Of a DNA stretch of 64,000 bases, positions 26,759-34,931 are shown piece after piece. Made by a program: the position numbers and the translations under genes. Source of the DNA: Legionella drozanskii LLAP-1. Lineage in GTDB: Bacteria > Pseudomonadota > Gammaproteobacteria > Legionellales > Legionellaceae. The first letter of the stretch is position 1; the number at the start of each line of letters is the position of its first letter. The stretch lies in assembly GCF_001467585.1 (NCBI RefSeq), contig NZ_LNXY01000001.1:165549-229548 (forward strand). Reading direction: 5' to 3'. The notes below the pieces were generated by a model that was not told the origin of the DNA, made no database searches, and saw only the letters and a program-made list of their open reading frames with translations.

Positions 26759-27143
26759 CAATTTTTCTTACTAAATCAGTAATGCTCAATCAATTTACGA
26801 TGACTATCAAGTGTGACTAGAAATTTTTGAGCGTCTTCAGGTGCCATATTACCTGCCAACATCAAATTGATAATATGACGACCTATAGCTGACAAATTTT
26901 GTGTTTGCTCTACATCAAGCACATTCATATCGACTTGAAAACATTGACCAGTTGCTCTGGGAATTAATCGATCGAGGCATAATTTTAAAGCCTGTACATC
27001 TCCAGAAAGTGCAAGCTCAACTGCTTTATTAACTAAATTCTCCGCATGTGGAATTAACAACATTGCCAATTGTGTTGTTTATTTTTTGTGCCAGGCTTTC
27101 TACCAGTTGGATTACCTGACTGTCCCGCCTTGAATTTAGCCAT
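26727..27143 (-). pseudogene. DUF5681-domain gene broken by two frameshifts
   Basis: The N-terminus reads MAKFKAGQSGNPTGRKPGTK from ATG 27143 (GAGGG eight bases upstream), the hallmark of DUF5681 proteins, but the frame stops after about 30 codons. The following segment (LAMLLIPHAENLVNKAVELA ... SHRKLIEHY) is in another frame, and the last piece (DLVRKIDELEEIYKTT) in a third, ending at 26727. Two single-base changes, near 27077 and 26775, would restore one frame of about 138 codons. DUF5681 proteins are of unknown function and occur in phage-like and integrative elements. Confidence 0.8.
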
Positions 27144-27232
27144 TTAATATTCCCTCTGCCTGTATTTTTCCTGTTATTTGCAGGAAGATGTTCAAATCTC
27201 TAAAGGTGCTCAAAAAAGATATTTGAGCATCT

Positions 27233-28051
27233 TTAATTATTTTGAGCATCTTCACTTTTAAGTTGCCAATACCAAGCCCCTAATCCATCTTTCTTTGATA
27301 TTATACCAAGAGCATCCCGTGCTCTCCTCACAGTACCCCAGGATATATTTGCCATTTTGCATTCTTTTTCAATTGTTTTCTGAAGTACTGGACCATCAGC
27401 CAGTAAATCAATGAGAAAAGTTTTAGCATCATCTAAAGCACTAATCTTTTTAATGCATTCAGCTTTTACTAATAGTTCCCTCGCTGTACCCTGAATTGCA
27501 TTAACCCAAATCACAGCGGAAGTTGATAATCCACCATGATCATCAAGTGTGCTTTGCTGTAAGTCATATTCAAACCCTCCTTCATCTAAACCAATATTGG
27601 ATTTTGCACGTAGAAAAATACGGGGACAATTACCTCCCTCTTTTACCCTTTGTGACTTCGCAGCTACAAGGACTATTCTAGCAAGCGCACCAAAAGCCAA
27701 ACTGCCAGTAATTCTTTCAATAGGATCACGGCCCGCGGTTCCTTTGGTTAAATGTGTAATCCCAATTAGTGCAAAACGCATAGTAGCAGCCAAATCAACA
27801 AGTGGTTGTAATCCTCTGCGTACCTCACTATTTTTATGACTATCTCCAGATACCGCTGAAACAATTGGACTTATTACAGCAGCGAAATATATGCAAATAG
27901 TTGTTTTACCTGTCCCTGGAGCACCTCCTAAAATATGCATTTTCCCTGCAGCAATCCAACCATTCCAATACCAAGAAATAGGCTCTGGTTTTAAATCACT
28001 CGCACGCACTGTCTCGACAATACGCTTATTTGAACGTGATGAAATATCCAT
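27233..28051 (-). CDS. RepA-like AAA ATPase with probable internal deletion
   Basis: 272 residues of the AAA_25/RepA-type ATPases found in P4-like and integrative elements. N-terminal region WYWNGWIAAGKMHILGGAPGTGKTT has the Walker A motif (43-50). Right after, the text jumps from IYFAAVIS to PIVSAVSGDSHKNSEVRRGL; in relatives about 75-80 residues, including the Walker B strand and its Asp, lie between these blocks. The rest (GITHLTKGTAGRDPIERITGSLAFGALARIVLVAA and the C-terminal winged helix WGTVRRARDALGI) is present. The frame is kept, so a shortened protein may be made, but ATPase activity is doubtful. Downstream of the AlpA-type gene. Confidence 0.78.
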   Translation of the reverse strand: MDISSRSNKRIVETVRASDLKPEPISWYWNGWIAAGKMHILGGAPGTGKTTICIYFAAVISPIVSAVSGDSHKNSEVRRGLQPLVDLAATMRFALIGITHLTKGTAGRDPIERITGSLAFGALARIVLVAAKSQRVKEGGNCPRIFLRAKSNIGLDEGGFEYDLQQSTLDDHGGLSTSAVIWVNAIQGTARELLVKAECIKKISALDDAKTFLIDLLADGPVLQKTIEKECKMANISWGTVRRARDALGIISKKDGLGAWYWQLKSEDAQNN

Positions 28052-28063
28052 AATTGAAATCCT

Positions 28064-28282
28064 TTAAAAACAACCTGTTTCAATTAGTTTACGGATATCT
28101 TCCACCCTCCATGCGGTGATACGAGGGCCAAGTTTTACGGGTTTAGGACAACGGCCAGATCTCACGCCTTCCCACCAGGTGGATTTTCCAACAGGAATAA
28201 TAGGTGGTAGTGGTGGTTTTGATTTTTTATTACCGATTATTTGAGTCAATCTTAAATATCCGGCATCTGGTAAATGGTTCAT
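28064..28282 (-). CDS. AlpA-family helix-turn-helix regulator
   Basis: 72-residue MerR-like HTH protein of the AlpA/excisionase type: GYLRLTQIIG, then PPLPPIIPVGKSTWWEGVRSGRCPKPVKLGPRITAWRVEDI, where the KSTWW...GRCPKPVKLG block is the family signature. Such proteins control integrase expression or excision in P4-like elements. The start is ATG 28282 with GGAG ten bases upstream; the reading from TTG 28312 has no site. It is followed after 12 bases by the ATPase gene. Confidence 0.88.
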   Translation of the reverse strand: MNHLPDAGYLRLTQIIGNKKSKPPLPPIIPVGKSTWWEGVRSGRCPKPVKLGPRITAWRVEDIRKLIETGCF

Positions 28283-28387
28283 ATTGAATTTACTCCGTTC
28301 GATAAAAGACAAAACAGAGCGTATATGGCCAGAATGAGATTTTCACCCTAGCTAGGGTGCGTTTTCACCCTACTGGATATTTAAATA

Positions 28388-28768
28388 TTAGCTGATGGAT
28401 TTATTTGCTTTTGAAAATTTATTTTCCAAAGTCGATTTTGATATACCTTGAATATTGGGGTAATTAGATAATAGATATTCGATTAGCGTTGCTTGTGAAT
28501 CGAAACACGAGATTTTTTGTCCTCTGGCAGTTGTAGCTAAAATTGTATCTACCAATACACCTATTATATTTAAATGAGTTGTCTCTGATTGAGGCAAAAG
28601 CTGATCGTTTTTATTAAATAGTTCTTCATACGCATCTTGATTGATCCATAAATCCTGAAATCCGTAATCGCCAAAAATACCAAAATGGTTATATTTTCCC
28701 GTTTGTGGATTACATATTGGCTGCTCAAAAACAATTCTCGTCCTGCCTGGCATTGCTTGATATATCAT
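28388..28768 (-). CDS. hypothetical element protein
   Basis: 126 residues, not recognised. Short beta-rich N-terminus (RTRIVFEQPICNPQTGKY, FGDYGFQDLWINQDAYEELF) and a helical end ISKSTLENKFSKANKSI, which resembles the closing lines of short helix-turn-helix or plasmid-type proteins. No signal peptide. Located between the small gene and the AlpA-type gene, all on the same strand, so it is probably an accessory of the element. Confidence 0.6.
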   Translation of the reverse strand: MIYQAMPGRTRIVFEQPICNPQTGKYNHFGIFGDYGFQDLWINQDAYEELFNKNDQLLPQSETTHLNIIGVLVDTILATTARGQKISCFDSQATLIEYLLSNYPNIQGISKSTLENKFSKANKSIS

Positions 28769-28795
28769 TGTTAAATGAGATGGGGAGAGTAGCCT

Positions 28796-28915
28796 CTAAC
28801 GACTTGTTTGTTTATCGATTACAAACACTTGGATTTTTCTTTTCATCCCCATAACAAGTACTTCTTTAGCCCGTTTATCATCAGTAATTAGTTCTAAATT
28901 TAATATGTTTGTCAT
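28796..28915 (-). CDS. 39-residue small element protein
   Basis: Short open frame starting MTNILNLELITDDKRAKEVL and ending VFVIDKQTSR, with TGAGG about eleven bases upstream of the ATG. It has the same strand as its neighbours and fills a gap of about 180 bases after the integrase. Basic C-terminal half (MKRKIQVF). Function unknown; a small regulator or chance frame. Confidence 0.5.
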   Translation of the reverse strand: MTNILNLELITDDKRAKEVLVMGMKRKIQVFVIDKQTSR

Positions 28916-28946
28916 ATAATAAACTTGCCTCACAAAAAATAATTAA

Positions 28947-30269
28947 TCAGCTAATTTCTCTAAGCGCTGTAACATTTTGGTATTCATTAGCAATATGCAA
29001 ATCTACAAAGCTGCCCCAGCGCTCCCAGATATTTTTCTGCTCTTGTGCGTATACCGCTCTTTGATAAGTAGCGATTAATTTATTCAGTGGTTGATGATTT
29101 AACATTTTCTCAATCACATGAGGCTCAGCTTTTAAATATTCTCCCCATGCTGTAGCCGCAGATCGTCTGATGTCATGAACAGTAAATGGTTTTATATCGG
29201 CCAAAGGTGCATCAATGTAGCTTTTCTTTTTTGTTCCTTTCGTAGTGCCACGTAAACGCGCAATCACCCCCGTCAAAGAATCCTCATGAATATGTCCCCC
29301 ATCCGAATATCTACCAGTATCAAAAACGAAAGCAGAGTTGCCAGATATAGGCTTGAGTGCATGGATGATTTCAATTGATAATTCAGACAAGTAAATAATA
29401 TGACCTTGGCGGTTTTTGGTTCTTTCTGAGGGCAATATCCATTCTTTGGTTTCAAGATTAAGCTCTGACCAGCACATACCAGCAACCTCAGAGCGGCGAG
29501 CACCAGTCAAAATAAGTAGTTTAATGGCGCTTGTCGTAATAACAGACATCTTTGATACGCTATTGTCTTTATCCAATAAATCACTGGCTTGATCTAAAGC
29601 TATCCACAGTTTACGCAATTCTGGTAACGCCAGTGCGCGGTCACGCGGCTTACCAGCAGTGGCTGAGAAATCTTTTGGTTTTAACATTCGTGCAGGATTT
29701 ACTTCGATAAAATGCCGAGTTAAAGCATAATCCAGCATTAAATTAAGAGTAGTTAAAGCTTTACGGGTTTCTTCTTTGATCCCTTTACGAGTCATAGCAT
29801 CTAAAGCGCTGGAAAGATGAGCACGAGTTATATCCCTAGCCAAGATACTTCCTAAAACTTTCTTTAAATGCAATCGCCAGCGATCTTCATGGCGCTTTAT
29901 CCAGGTTGTACTAACCTCTTTGGCTATCTTTATATATTCAATCCAAGAATCAAATAACACCTGCATAGAAACAGCTTGGATATTCTCTTGCTTAGTAGCC
30001 GCTCTTGCATGGCGTGGATCAATCCCATCTTTAACTAATTGCTTTAATGCTTTTAATTGCTCTCGAGCCTCTTTTAAAGACACATCTTTAAGTGAACCTA
30101 ACGTCATTTGACGCCAGGTGCGATCTTTCCCTATTCGAAAGCAAAATAACCAGCTTTTTGCACCATTAGGACGAATCCGAAGAAACAACCCTTCGCCATC
30201 TGGTTTTCGATATTCTTTATTTTTTGGATCGGTTTGATGCTCAATATATTTTATAGTTAATTTACCCAT
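28947..30269 (-). CDS. P4-type tyrosine integrase
   Basis: 440-residue site-specific recombinase with an N-terminal DUF4102 arm-binding domain (YRKPDGEGLFLRIRPNGAKSW), a core-binding domain around 105-200, and a catalytic domain with Arg258 (LTGARRSEVAG), HDIRRS (His365, Arg368), His392 and Tyr402 (LIATYQR). All catalytic residues are present, so it should be active. It belongs to the group that uses tRNA 3' ends, in agreement with the duplicated tRNA-Arg end. Its start overlaps the end of the RhuM gene by eight bases, so it is expressed as the last gene of the DUF1016-RhuM-int operon. Confidence 0.95.
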   Translation of the reverse strand: MGKLTIKYIEHQTDPKNKEYRKPDGEGLFLRIRPNGAKSWLFCFRIGKDRTWRQMTLGSLKDVSLKEAREQLKALKQLVKDGIDPRHARAATKQENIQAVSMQVLFDSWIEYIKIAKEVSTTWIKRHEDRWRLHLKKVLGSILARDITRAHLSSALDAMTRKGIKEETRKALTTLNLMLDYALTRHFIEVNPARMLKPKDFSATAGKPRDRALALPELRKLWIALDQASDLLDKDNSVSKMSVITTSAIKLLILTGARRSEVAGMCWSELNLETKEWILPSERTKNRQGHIIYLSELSIEIIHALKPISGNSAFVFDTGRYSDGGHIHEDSLTGVIARLRGTTKGTKKKSYIDAPLADIKPFTVHDIRRSAATAWGEYLKAEPHVIEKMLNHQPLNKLIATYQRAVYAQEQKNIWERWGSFVDLHIANEYQNVTALREIS

Positions 30270-31320
30270 GTTTATCTTGATCCATCATTTGTTCCATAAT
30301 CGTCTTCATTTCTTTATCAAAATCTGACTCAAAAAGACGATCTTGTATGATGCGATATTTCTCAAATTCGCTTTCGGCGTGATCTTTAGCGATTTTTGCA
30401 CTAATCTTTCCTGCATTTTTCAAAATTTCACGCTCGTCAAATTCAAGAAACTTATCTAATCGTGTGGCCCAATCCTCCATTGTCATTGGAATTTTTCGTC
30501 TGGCACGATCCTCTGCTAATTCTAGATAAGCATTGACTATACGGCCGAGAGAGTCTATTTCTTCTGCTGTCAGATAGTTTTTTGCAATGGGTACATCTGT
30601 TTTGAGGATTTTTCCATCTGGGCTATGCTCCCAATTTGTGAGCCCCATGTGCGGCTTGTTGCTATCTGCACGATTAAGTATCAGCTCTGATGCAGTATGG
30701 CCATGGATTGCGTAATGCAATTTATTTTGCACTTTAGCGAAAAAATCCCGGGTAGTAGGCGCATTTTTATTGTAATCAACACTAGTTGCGTAAATATCAG
30801 TGATTTTTTGATAAAAGCGACGTTCACTGAGACGGATTTCTCGAATTTCTTCTAGCAAACTTTCAAAATAATCTTCGCCAAGGAAGCTACCATTTTCAAG
30901 TCGTTTTTTATCTAGGACAAAACCTTTAATAGAAAACTCTCTCAAAACATGAGTTGCCCATTGACGAAATTGCGTAGCACGCTTGGAGTTCACACGGTAA
31001 CCAACGGATATGATGGCATCTAGATTATAATGATCGACACTACGGGAAACCTGTCTCTCACCTTCTTTTTTAACTATTAAGAATTCTTTAATAGTTAAAT
31101 TTTGTACAAGCTCTTTCTCTTCGTATATATTCTTAAGATGTATGTTCACGTTAGCCGTTGTTACATCAAACAACTCAGCCATCAGCTTTTGCGTTAACCA
31201 AATAGTTCCCTCTTCATAACGCACTTCAATACTACTTTCACCAGCTTGCTGCGTAAAAATCAGGAATTCAGCCGTACTATTTCTAATGGTCAGTTTATTT
31301 TCTGAGTATTTCTCGCTCAT
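30262..31320 (-). CDS. RhuM-family protein
   Basis: 352 residues, homologous to the RhuM virulence-island protein of Salmonella, whose biochemical role is not settled. The N-terminal half has the family signature: EVRYEEGTIWLTQKLMAELFDVTTANVNIHLKNI, SVDHYNLDAIISVGYRVNSKRATQFRQWA, and VLREFSIKGFVLDKKRL; the C-terminal half contains TTRDFFAKVQNKLHYAIHGHTASE. RhuM genes are common in genomic islands and defence-rich loci, often near DUF1016 or restriction genes. It overlaps the DUF1016 gene by four bases (ATGA) and the integrase by eight. Confidence 0.9.
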   Translation of the reverse strand: MSEKYSENKLTIRNSTAEFLIFTQQAGESSIEVRYEEGTIWLTQKLMAELFDVTTANVNIHLKNIYEEKELVQNLTIKEFLIVKKEGERQVSRSVDHYNLDAIISVGYRVNSKRATQFRQWATHVLREFSIKGFVLDKKRLENGSFLGEDYFESLLEEIREIRLSERRFYQKITDIYATSVDYNKNAPTTRDFFAKVQNKLHYAIHGHTASELILNRADSNKPHMGLTNWEHSPDGKILKTDVPIAKNYLTAEEIDSLGRIVNAYLELAEDRARRKIPMTMEDWATRLDKFLEFDEREILKNAGKISAKIAKDHAESEFEKYRIIQDRLFESDFDKEMKTIMEQMMDQDKHG

Positions 31321-32462
31321 ACGTTACCTCCATCAACCAATCCATCAAAATCACTGCTCAATTCGGCTTCTATCTCTTCGATACTAGGTAAACTTCCTTT
31401 CAAACTATCAGGCAATGATTGTGTTAACTCCGTTTCCCATTGAGCAACACTAATTGGGCGACTTGTGCTACTTAAAGCGTATTCAACCAAAACACGATTT
31501 TTTTCCCTTACTAAGAGCAAACCTAATGTTGGTTTATCATCTGGATGAGATAATAATTTATCAACAGCATGCATATACATGCCCAATTTAGTGTCGTCAC
31601 CCGGCTTAAATTCACGTGCCTTCAACTCTACAACCACATAACAACGCAATTTGAGATGATAAAAGAGTAAATCTGCATAGAAATCTTGATCCCCTAACTC
31701 CAAATGTACTTGGCGGCCAACAAACGCAAACCCTTGTCCGAGTTCTAATAAGAACTTTTGAACATGGTCAATTAAGCCTTGTTCAAGCTCTCTTTCACGG
31801 CGTGGCGCATCTGTCCCAAGAAAATCGAACAGATATGGGTCTTTAAAAACCTGCACAGCATAATCAGAATCCGTTGGGGGTAAGGTTGTAAGGAAGTTAT
31901 TTTGTGCTTTTCCTAAGCGTAGGTGTGCTTTAACCTCTATTTGCATAGCAAGAATATTGTATGACCAACCAAATTCATAGGCTTTCATAGCGTACCAAAG
32001 CCGCTCTTCTTGCATTTTGAGCTTTTCTAAAAGTGTAATGTTATGACGCCATGACAATTGTGCAACGCTACGTTGCACGATTTCCCGATCAGGCCAGGCT
32101 GCAGCAAAAGCACGCATATACTTAAGGTTACGAGGAGATAATCCTTTCATTTCAGGGAATTGCTCACGCAAGTCAAATGCTAGGCGATCAATAATTTTCG
32201 CCCCCCATCCTTGTATATTTTGTTTTTCTAAAATACGATGACCAATATCCCAGTACAACAATATCATCGCCGCATTACTGGTTAAAACAATACGCAATCG
32301 TTCCGAGTGAATACGCTGTTTTAAATCAGTAAGCCATGGACTATAATCTTCTGGTAACTCAACCTTTGGGGGAGCCACAGGAAACATTGCACTGCGATCA
32401 GTTCCTCCACGTTGTTTGCGTTCTTGAGTTTCTTGCTTTGTTGGTGCTTTTTTCGAATCCAT
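31317..32462 (-). CDS. DUF1016/YhcG-type PD-(D/E)xK nuclease-domain protein
   Basis: 381 residues. The N-terminal DUF1016 helical domain (SNAAMILLYWDIGHRILEKQ, GWGAKIIDRLAFDLREQFPEMKGLSPRNLKYMRAFA) precedes a C-terminal PD-(D/E)xK-like nuclease fold (FVGRQVHLELGDQDFYADLLFYHLKLRCYVVVELKAREFKPG, with Glu and Lys of ELK and the upstream Asp). The family is found in defence islands and beside restriction systems, where it is thought to act on nucleic acid. First gene of the DUF1016-RhuM-int operon, with a promoter at 32538-32566. Confidence 0.9.
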   Translation of the reverse strand: MDSKKAPTKQETQERKQRGGTDRSAMFPVAPPKVELPEDYSPWLTDLKQRIHSERLRIVLTSNAAMILLYWDIGHRILEKQNIQGWGAKIIDRLAFDLREQFPEMKGLSPRNLKYMRAFAAAWPDREIVQRSVAQLSWRHNITLLEKLKMQEERLWYAMKAYEFGWSYNILAMQIEVKAHLRLGKAQNNFLTTLPPTDSDYAVQVFKDPYLFDFLGTDAPRRERELEQGLIDHVQKFLLELGQGFAFVGRQVHLELGDQDFYADLLFYHLKLRCYVVVELKAREFKPGDDTKLGMYMHAVDKLLSHPDDKPTLGLLLVREKNRVLVEYALSSTSRPISVAQWETELTQSLPDSLKGSLPSIEEIEAELSSDFDGLVDGGNV

Positions 32463-32496
32463 TATATTGCACTCCAGGTTGGATTTAATAAAAATT

Positions 32497-32521
32497 GGTA
32501 TAGCCTATGGTATAGCCAAAT
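32497..32521 (+). repeat. right copy of the 25-base tandem GGTATAGCC-type site
   Basis: Same unit as at 21404-21428 (GGTATAGCC then GGTATAGCCAAAT; three differences), same orientation, between the predicted promoter and the DUF1016 start and 115 bases from the right attachment repeat. Confidence 0.6.
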
Positions 32522-32537
32522 CTACGGACAGCAATGA

Positions 32538-32566
32538 ATTCTAATGGACAAGATCGGACAAATCAA
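32538..32566 (-). promoter_or_regulatory. promoter of the DUF1016-RhuM-integrase operon with repeated ATCGGACAA
   Basis: Read on the minus strand: TTGATT (32561-32566), 17-base spacer, TAGAAT (32538-32543). The nonamer ATCGGACAA occurs at 32553-32561, overlapping the spacer and -35, and again at 32607-32615 in the same orientation, suggesting an operator for an element regulator or further recombinase sites. Confidence 0.55.
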
Positions 32567-32636
32567 TAGGGATAAATGCTATATTTTATAAGGAATTATG
32601 GATTTTATCGGACAACATAAAATTAAAAACTTTACG

Positions 32637-32699
32637 CCTCCTAAGGGGCAGGTCGCAGGTTCGAATCCTGCCCGGGACGCCAATGAAATCAATGGGTTA
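32637..32699 (+). repeat. right attachment repeat (3' fragment of tRNA-Arg)
   Basis: A 63-base copy of 21301-21363 containing the anticodon-to-CCA part of tRNA-Arg with a canonical T-loop TTCGAAT and a fully paired T-stem (GCAGG/CCTGC), and the same 17 bases after CCA. It has no 5' half and is not a working tRNA gene. Confidence 0.9.
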
Positions 32700-33233
32700 C
32701 ATAAAATATACCCGACGAATCAAAACTATCAGGGTGCATATAGGGTGCAAATTGAATGATGATAATGGTTTCGATTACATATCCATATAAACTAACGATG
32801 AATTTAAAATATGGTTTTGATAGCTTTTTCATTGAACCACTAAAGCTGGTAGACACTTGTTTACGTCGAAGACTTCTTATCACATAGGTCTCTGGCTTTG
32901 GAGGCAACATCAATACCCTAGCTGCTATTCGCCTAAATAAATAAGCTTACATGATTGAGCTGAGGCTTCGACATCGATTATCCAGAGGCCATTTAACTTT
33001 AGGAGTGCTCCACTAACTTAGTTAATAAGCTGCCAATCTCAACGATAAACTATAAATAAAGTTAGCTCATTCAAATAGCAATGATGAATATAAAAATAGT
33101 ATTAATTGGCTCAAAATGCGTTATAATTGACCATTAATTAAACTAGGTAGTCACTTTATAGTAAGCAACCCAGTTTAACTAATTGTACTTTTAAATATAC
33201 TTGCCAAAATCTTTTTGATGGGGTACCTCAGCG
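32700..33233. other. 534-base AT-rich region after the island
   Basis: No gene is supported. A 74-codon frame on the minus strand (32689-32913) overlaps the attachment repeat and looks spurious. A perfect TATAAT is at 33122-33127, about 107 bases before the following gene, without a good -35. A GGGG about ten bases before ATG 33234 may serve as its ribosome site. Confidence 0.4.
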
Positions 33234-34931
33234 ATGTCGAAGTTTTTAACTATAAAACAAGAAATTTCTTACGAAAGTCCTAAAAAGGAATTTCGCATCC
33301 ATGTAGATCCAACTTATTTGATGAATAGAGAAAATTTTGCTCTGGTGAGAAAAATCCTCGAAGAGGTTTTTGAAGGCGAAAAAGTAGATATTAAGATCAT
33401 ACAATTAGATGATCAACAAGCTTTAAAAGATTTTGATGGCACCACAAATAGCTTTGGTAATGATAGGGATCAGAGAGGTAAGGAAGTATGTATTTATCTA
33501 CCCTCAATCCTTGAGGGAGACAAGCCCAATATTGAGCACTTAAAGAAACTTATGCTCACTCTTTGGAATAAACTTCAGAAAGCCAATGTTCCTTTACACA
33601 CCTTTACTCCACCTGGTGACAAGGCTATACGGATGGAGAGTTTTTCGACTCCCTTTTCATATACTTTTACAACAGCACCTAAGGAATGGGAAAAAAGACA
33701 TGGAATTTTGTTTAAGGATTGTGAACATAATAATGATTTTTATGATCCAAATCACCCTTTACACCATATTCAATTCTCTGCAAAGGAAATTCGTGCCTAT
33801 GAATTGCAATTCGATAAAGCTAAGGCAAAAGCCGCCCATATAAAATATCTTAAAGACCATTTTAAATCCTCTTTAGAACAACTTTCAGAAGCAATTGATT
33901 TTATTCAAAGCCAAGAAAGGAGTTTTGCTAAAAAAGATAAAGAAAAATTTAACTTAAACTTTGAGCTCCTTGCAATTAAGGAGGGTATAGAGAAAATACA
34001 ACAAGAATATAACGAAGAGATCGGACAAATTCCTTTATTGATAGATGAAGATGAAAAATGTGAACGTAGAGGAGCCGCTAGAACAAGAGCCATTGAAAAA
34101 CTGCAGGAATTAGTAGGAATACTAAAAGCCTTTCCTCATCAAGAGGATTCTGATTTTACAGCCTATGAAGAAATTAGTACGTTACTCAATGATTCTCTTC
34201 TAAATCGAGAAGATTTGAATTTTCTAAATGAAGAATTAAAAGAGAAGCTCAACGAAAAGTTAGATATACATATCACAGGATTGATAGAGGATTTTCGTGG
34301 GCTAGAAAAAATAATCAATCCGAGATTGCTGGACTCATATAAAGGAATAATAGAGAATATTGAAACTCTTACTGCAAACAATCCCTGTGAGACACAAAAA
34401 ATATTTCGTCGTTTTGTTTTTCTTAATAGAGAAGCAAACTATATCGATCAAGAAACTAAAAATATTTCTCAACTTTGTCAGACAGCGATAGGGAACTATA
34501 CGGAAGATAGACCCTTTACTCTAGGATATTTATCACGTTTTTTTGATAATGAACGTGGCCGTATACGTGCTCAAACATTCCAAGACCTTTTTGCAGAATA
34601 TAGTGAGGATCAGGTCGTTTTAGATTTGTTAATTTACAGTTTACTTGCTAGTAATAATGGTACCTATTTGAAATACAATATAGCTGCATCTTTAGGATTT
34701 GCTTCTACTAATGAAGCTAGGGCAACCTATGAGATTAAGGTAAAAGAACATCTTACTGAGAACAATAATGACTCCATTAAACAACTCAATAATGAAGTTA
34801 TTGAACCAATCGTGAATGCGACTAACAATAAAAAAGATTCTCAGGATGAAACAATAGTCAACGCGCTTGCAATCTATAAAAATAGTTTAATAGCTGACAA
34901 GACCATTGAATTATCAACCTTTCCCTTCTAG
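33234..34931 (+). CDS. large coiled-coil protein, candidate Dot/Icm effector
   Basis: 565 residues, no known family. No signal peptide and no membrane segment. Residues 1-115 look like a small alpha/beta domain (KEFRIHVDPTYLMNRENFALVRKIL, VCIYLPSIL). Residues about 165-390 are rich in Lys, Glu and Leu and predicted mostly coiled coil. The last 150 residues are mixed helical. AT-rich codon use, location right beside the island and a hydrophilic, Glu-containing build are typical of Legionella translocated effectors, but the C-terminus (IELSTFPF) is not a clear E-block. Role unknown. Confidence 0.7.
   Translation: MSKFLTIKQEISYESPKKEFRIHVDPTYLMNRENFALVRKILEEVFEGEKVDIKIIQLDDQQALKDFDGTTNSFGNDRDQRGKEVCIYLPSILEGDKPNIEHLKKLMLTLWNKLQKANVPLHTFTPPGDKAIRMESFSTPFSYTFTTAPKEWEKRHGILFKDCEHNNDFYDPNHPLHHIQFSAKEIRAYELQFDKAKAKAAHIKYLKDHFKSSLEQLSEAIDFIQSQERSFAKKDKEKFNLNFELLAIKEGIEKIQQEYNEEIGQIPLLIDEDEKCERRGAARTRAIEKLQELVGILKAFPHQEDSDFTAYEEISTLLNDSLLNREDLNFLNEELKEKLNEKLDIHITGLIEDFRGLEKIINPRLLDSYKGIIENIETLTANNPCETQKIFRRFVFLNREANYIDQETKNISQLCQTAIGNYTEDRPFTLGYLSRFFDNERGRIRAQTFQDLFAEYSEDQVVLDLLIYSLLASNNGTYLKYNIAASLGFASTNEARATYEIKVKEHLTENNNDSIKQLNNEVIEPIVNATNNKKDSQDETIVNALAIYKNSLIADKTIELSTFPF

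Larger units (their letters stand above)
21301..32699. mobile_element. integrative element of about 11.4 kb in tRNA-Arg, carrying a Zorya-like operon
   Basis: Bounded by a 63-bp direct repeat with 4 mismatches that includes the last 46 bases of tRNA-Arg(CCU) plus 17 bases downstream. Between the repeats are a P4-type integrase, AlpA-type regulator, truncated RepA-like ATPase, frameshifted DUF5681 gene, DUF1016 and RhuM genes, an aminoglycoside-phosphotransferase-like gene and the zorA/zorB/zorE-like operon with a cyclase-like fourth gene. No relaxase, capsid or portal gene is seen, so it looks like a non-conjugative, partly decayed island or satellite. Confidence 0.9.

Noticed and set aside
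27060..27090. Programmed -1 frameshift in the DUF5681 gene at the A-rich run
   Set aside because: A -1 slip at the A-run leads directly into a TAA, and a second frameshift is present further on, so decay is the better reading.
30262..32462. DUF1016-RhuM as a classical toxin-antitoxin pair
   Set aside because: Both proteins are large, and neither resembles a known toxin or antitoxin; the overlap only shows coupling.
21301..32699. Prophage
   Set aside because: No capsid, portal, tail, terminase or lysis gene is present; the content fits an integrative island or satellite.
32689..32913. 74-codon minus-strand frame across the right attachment repeat
   Set aside because: It ends inside the tRNA-derived repeat, has a weak start context and no family resemblance.
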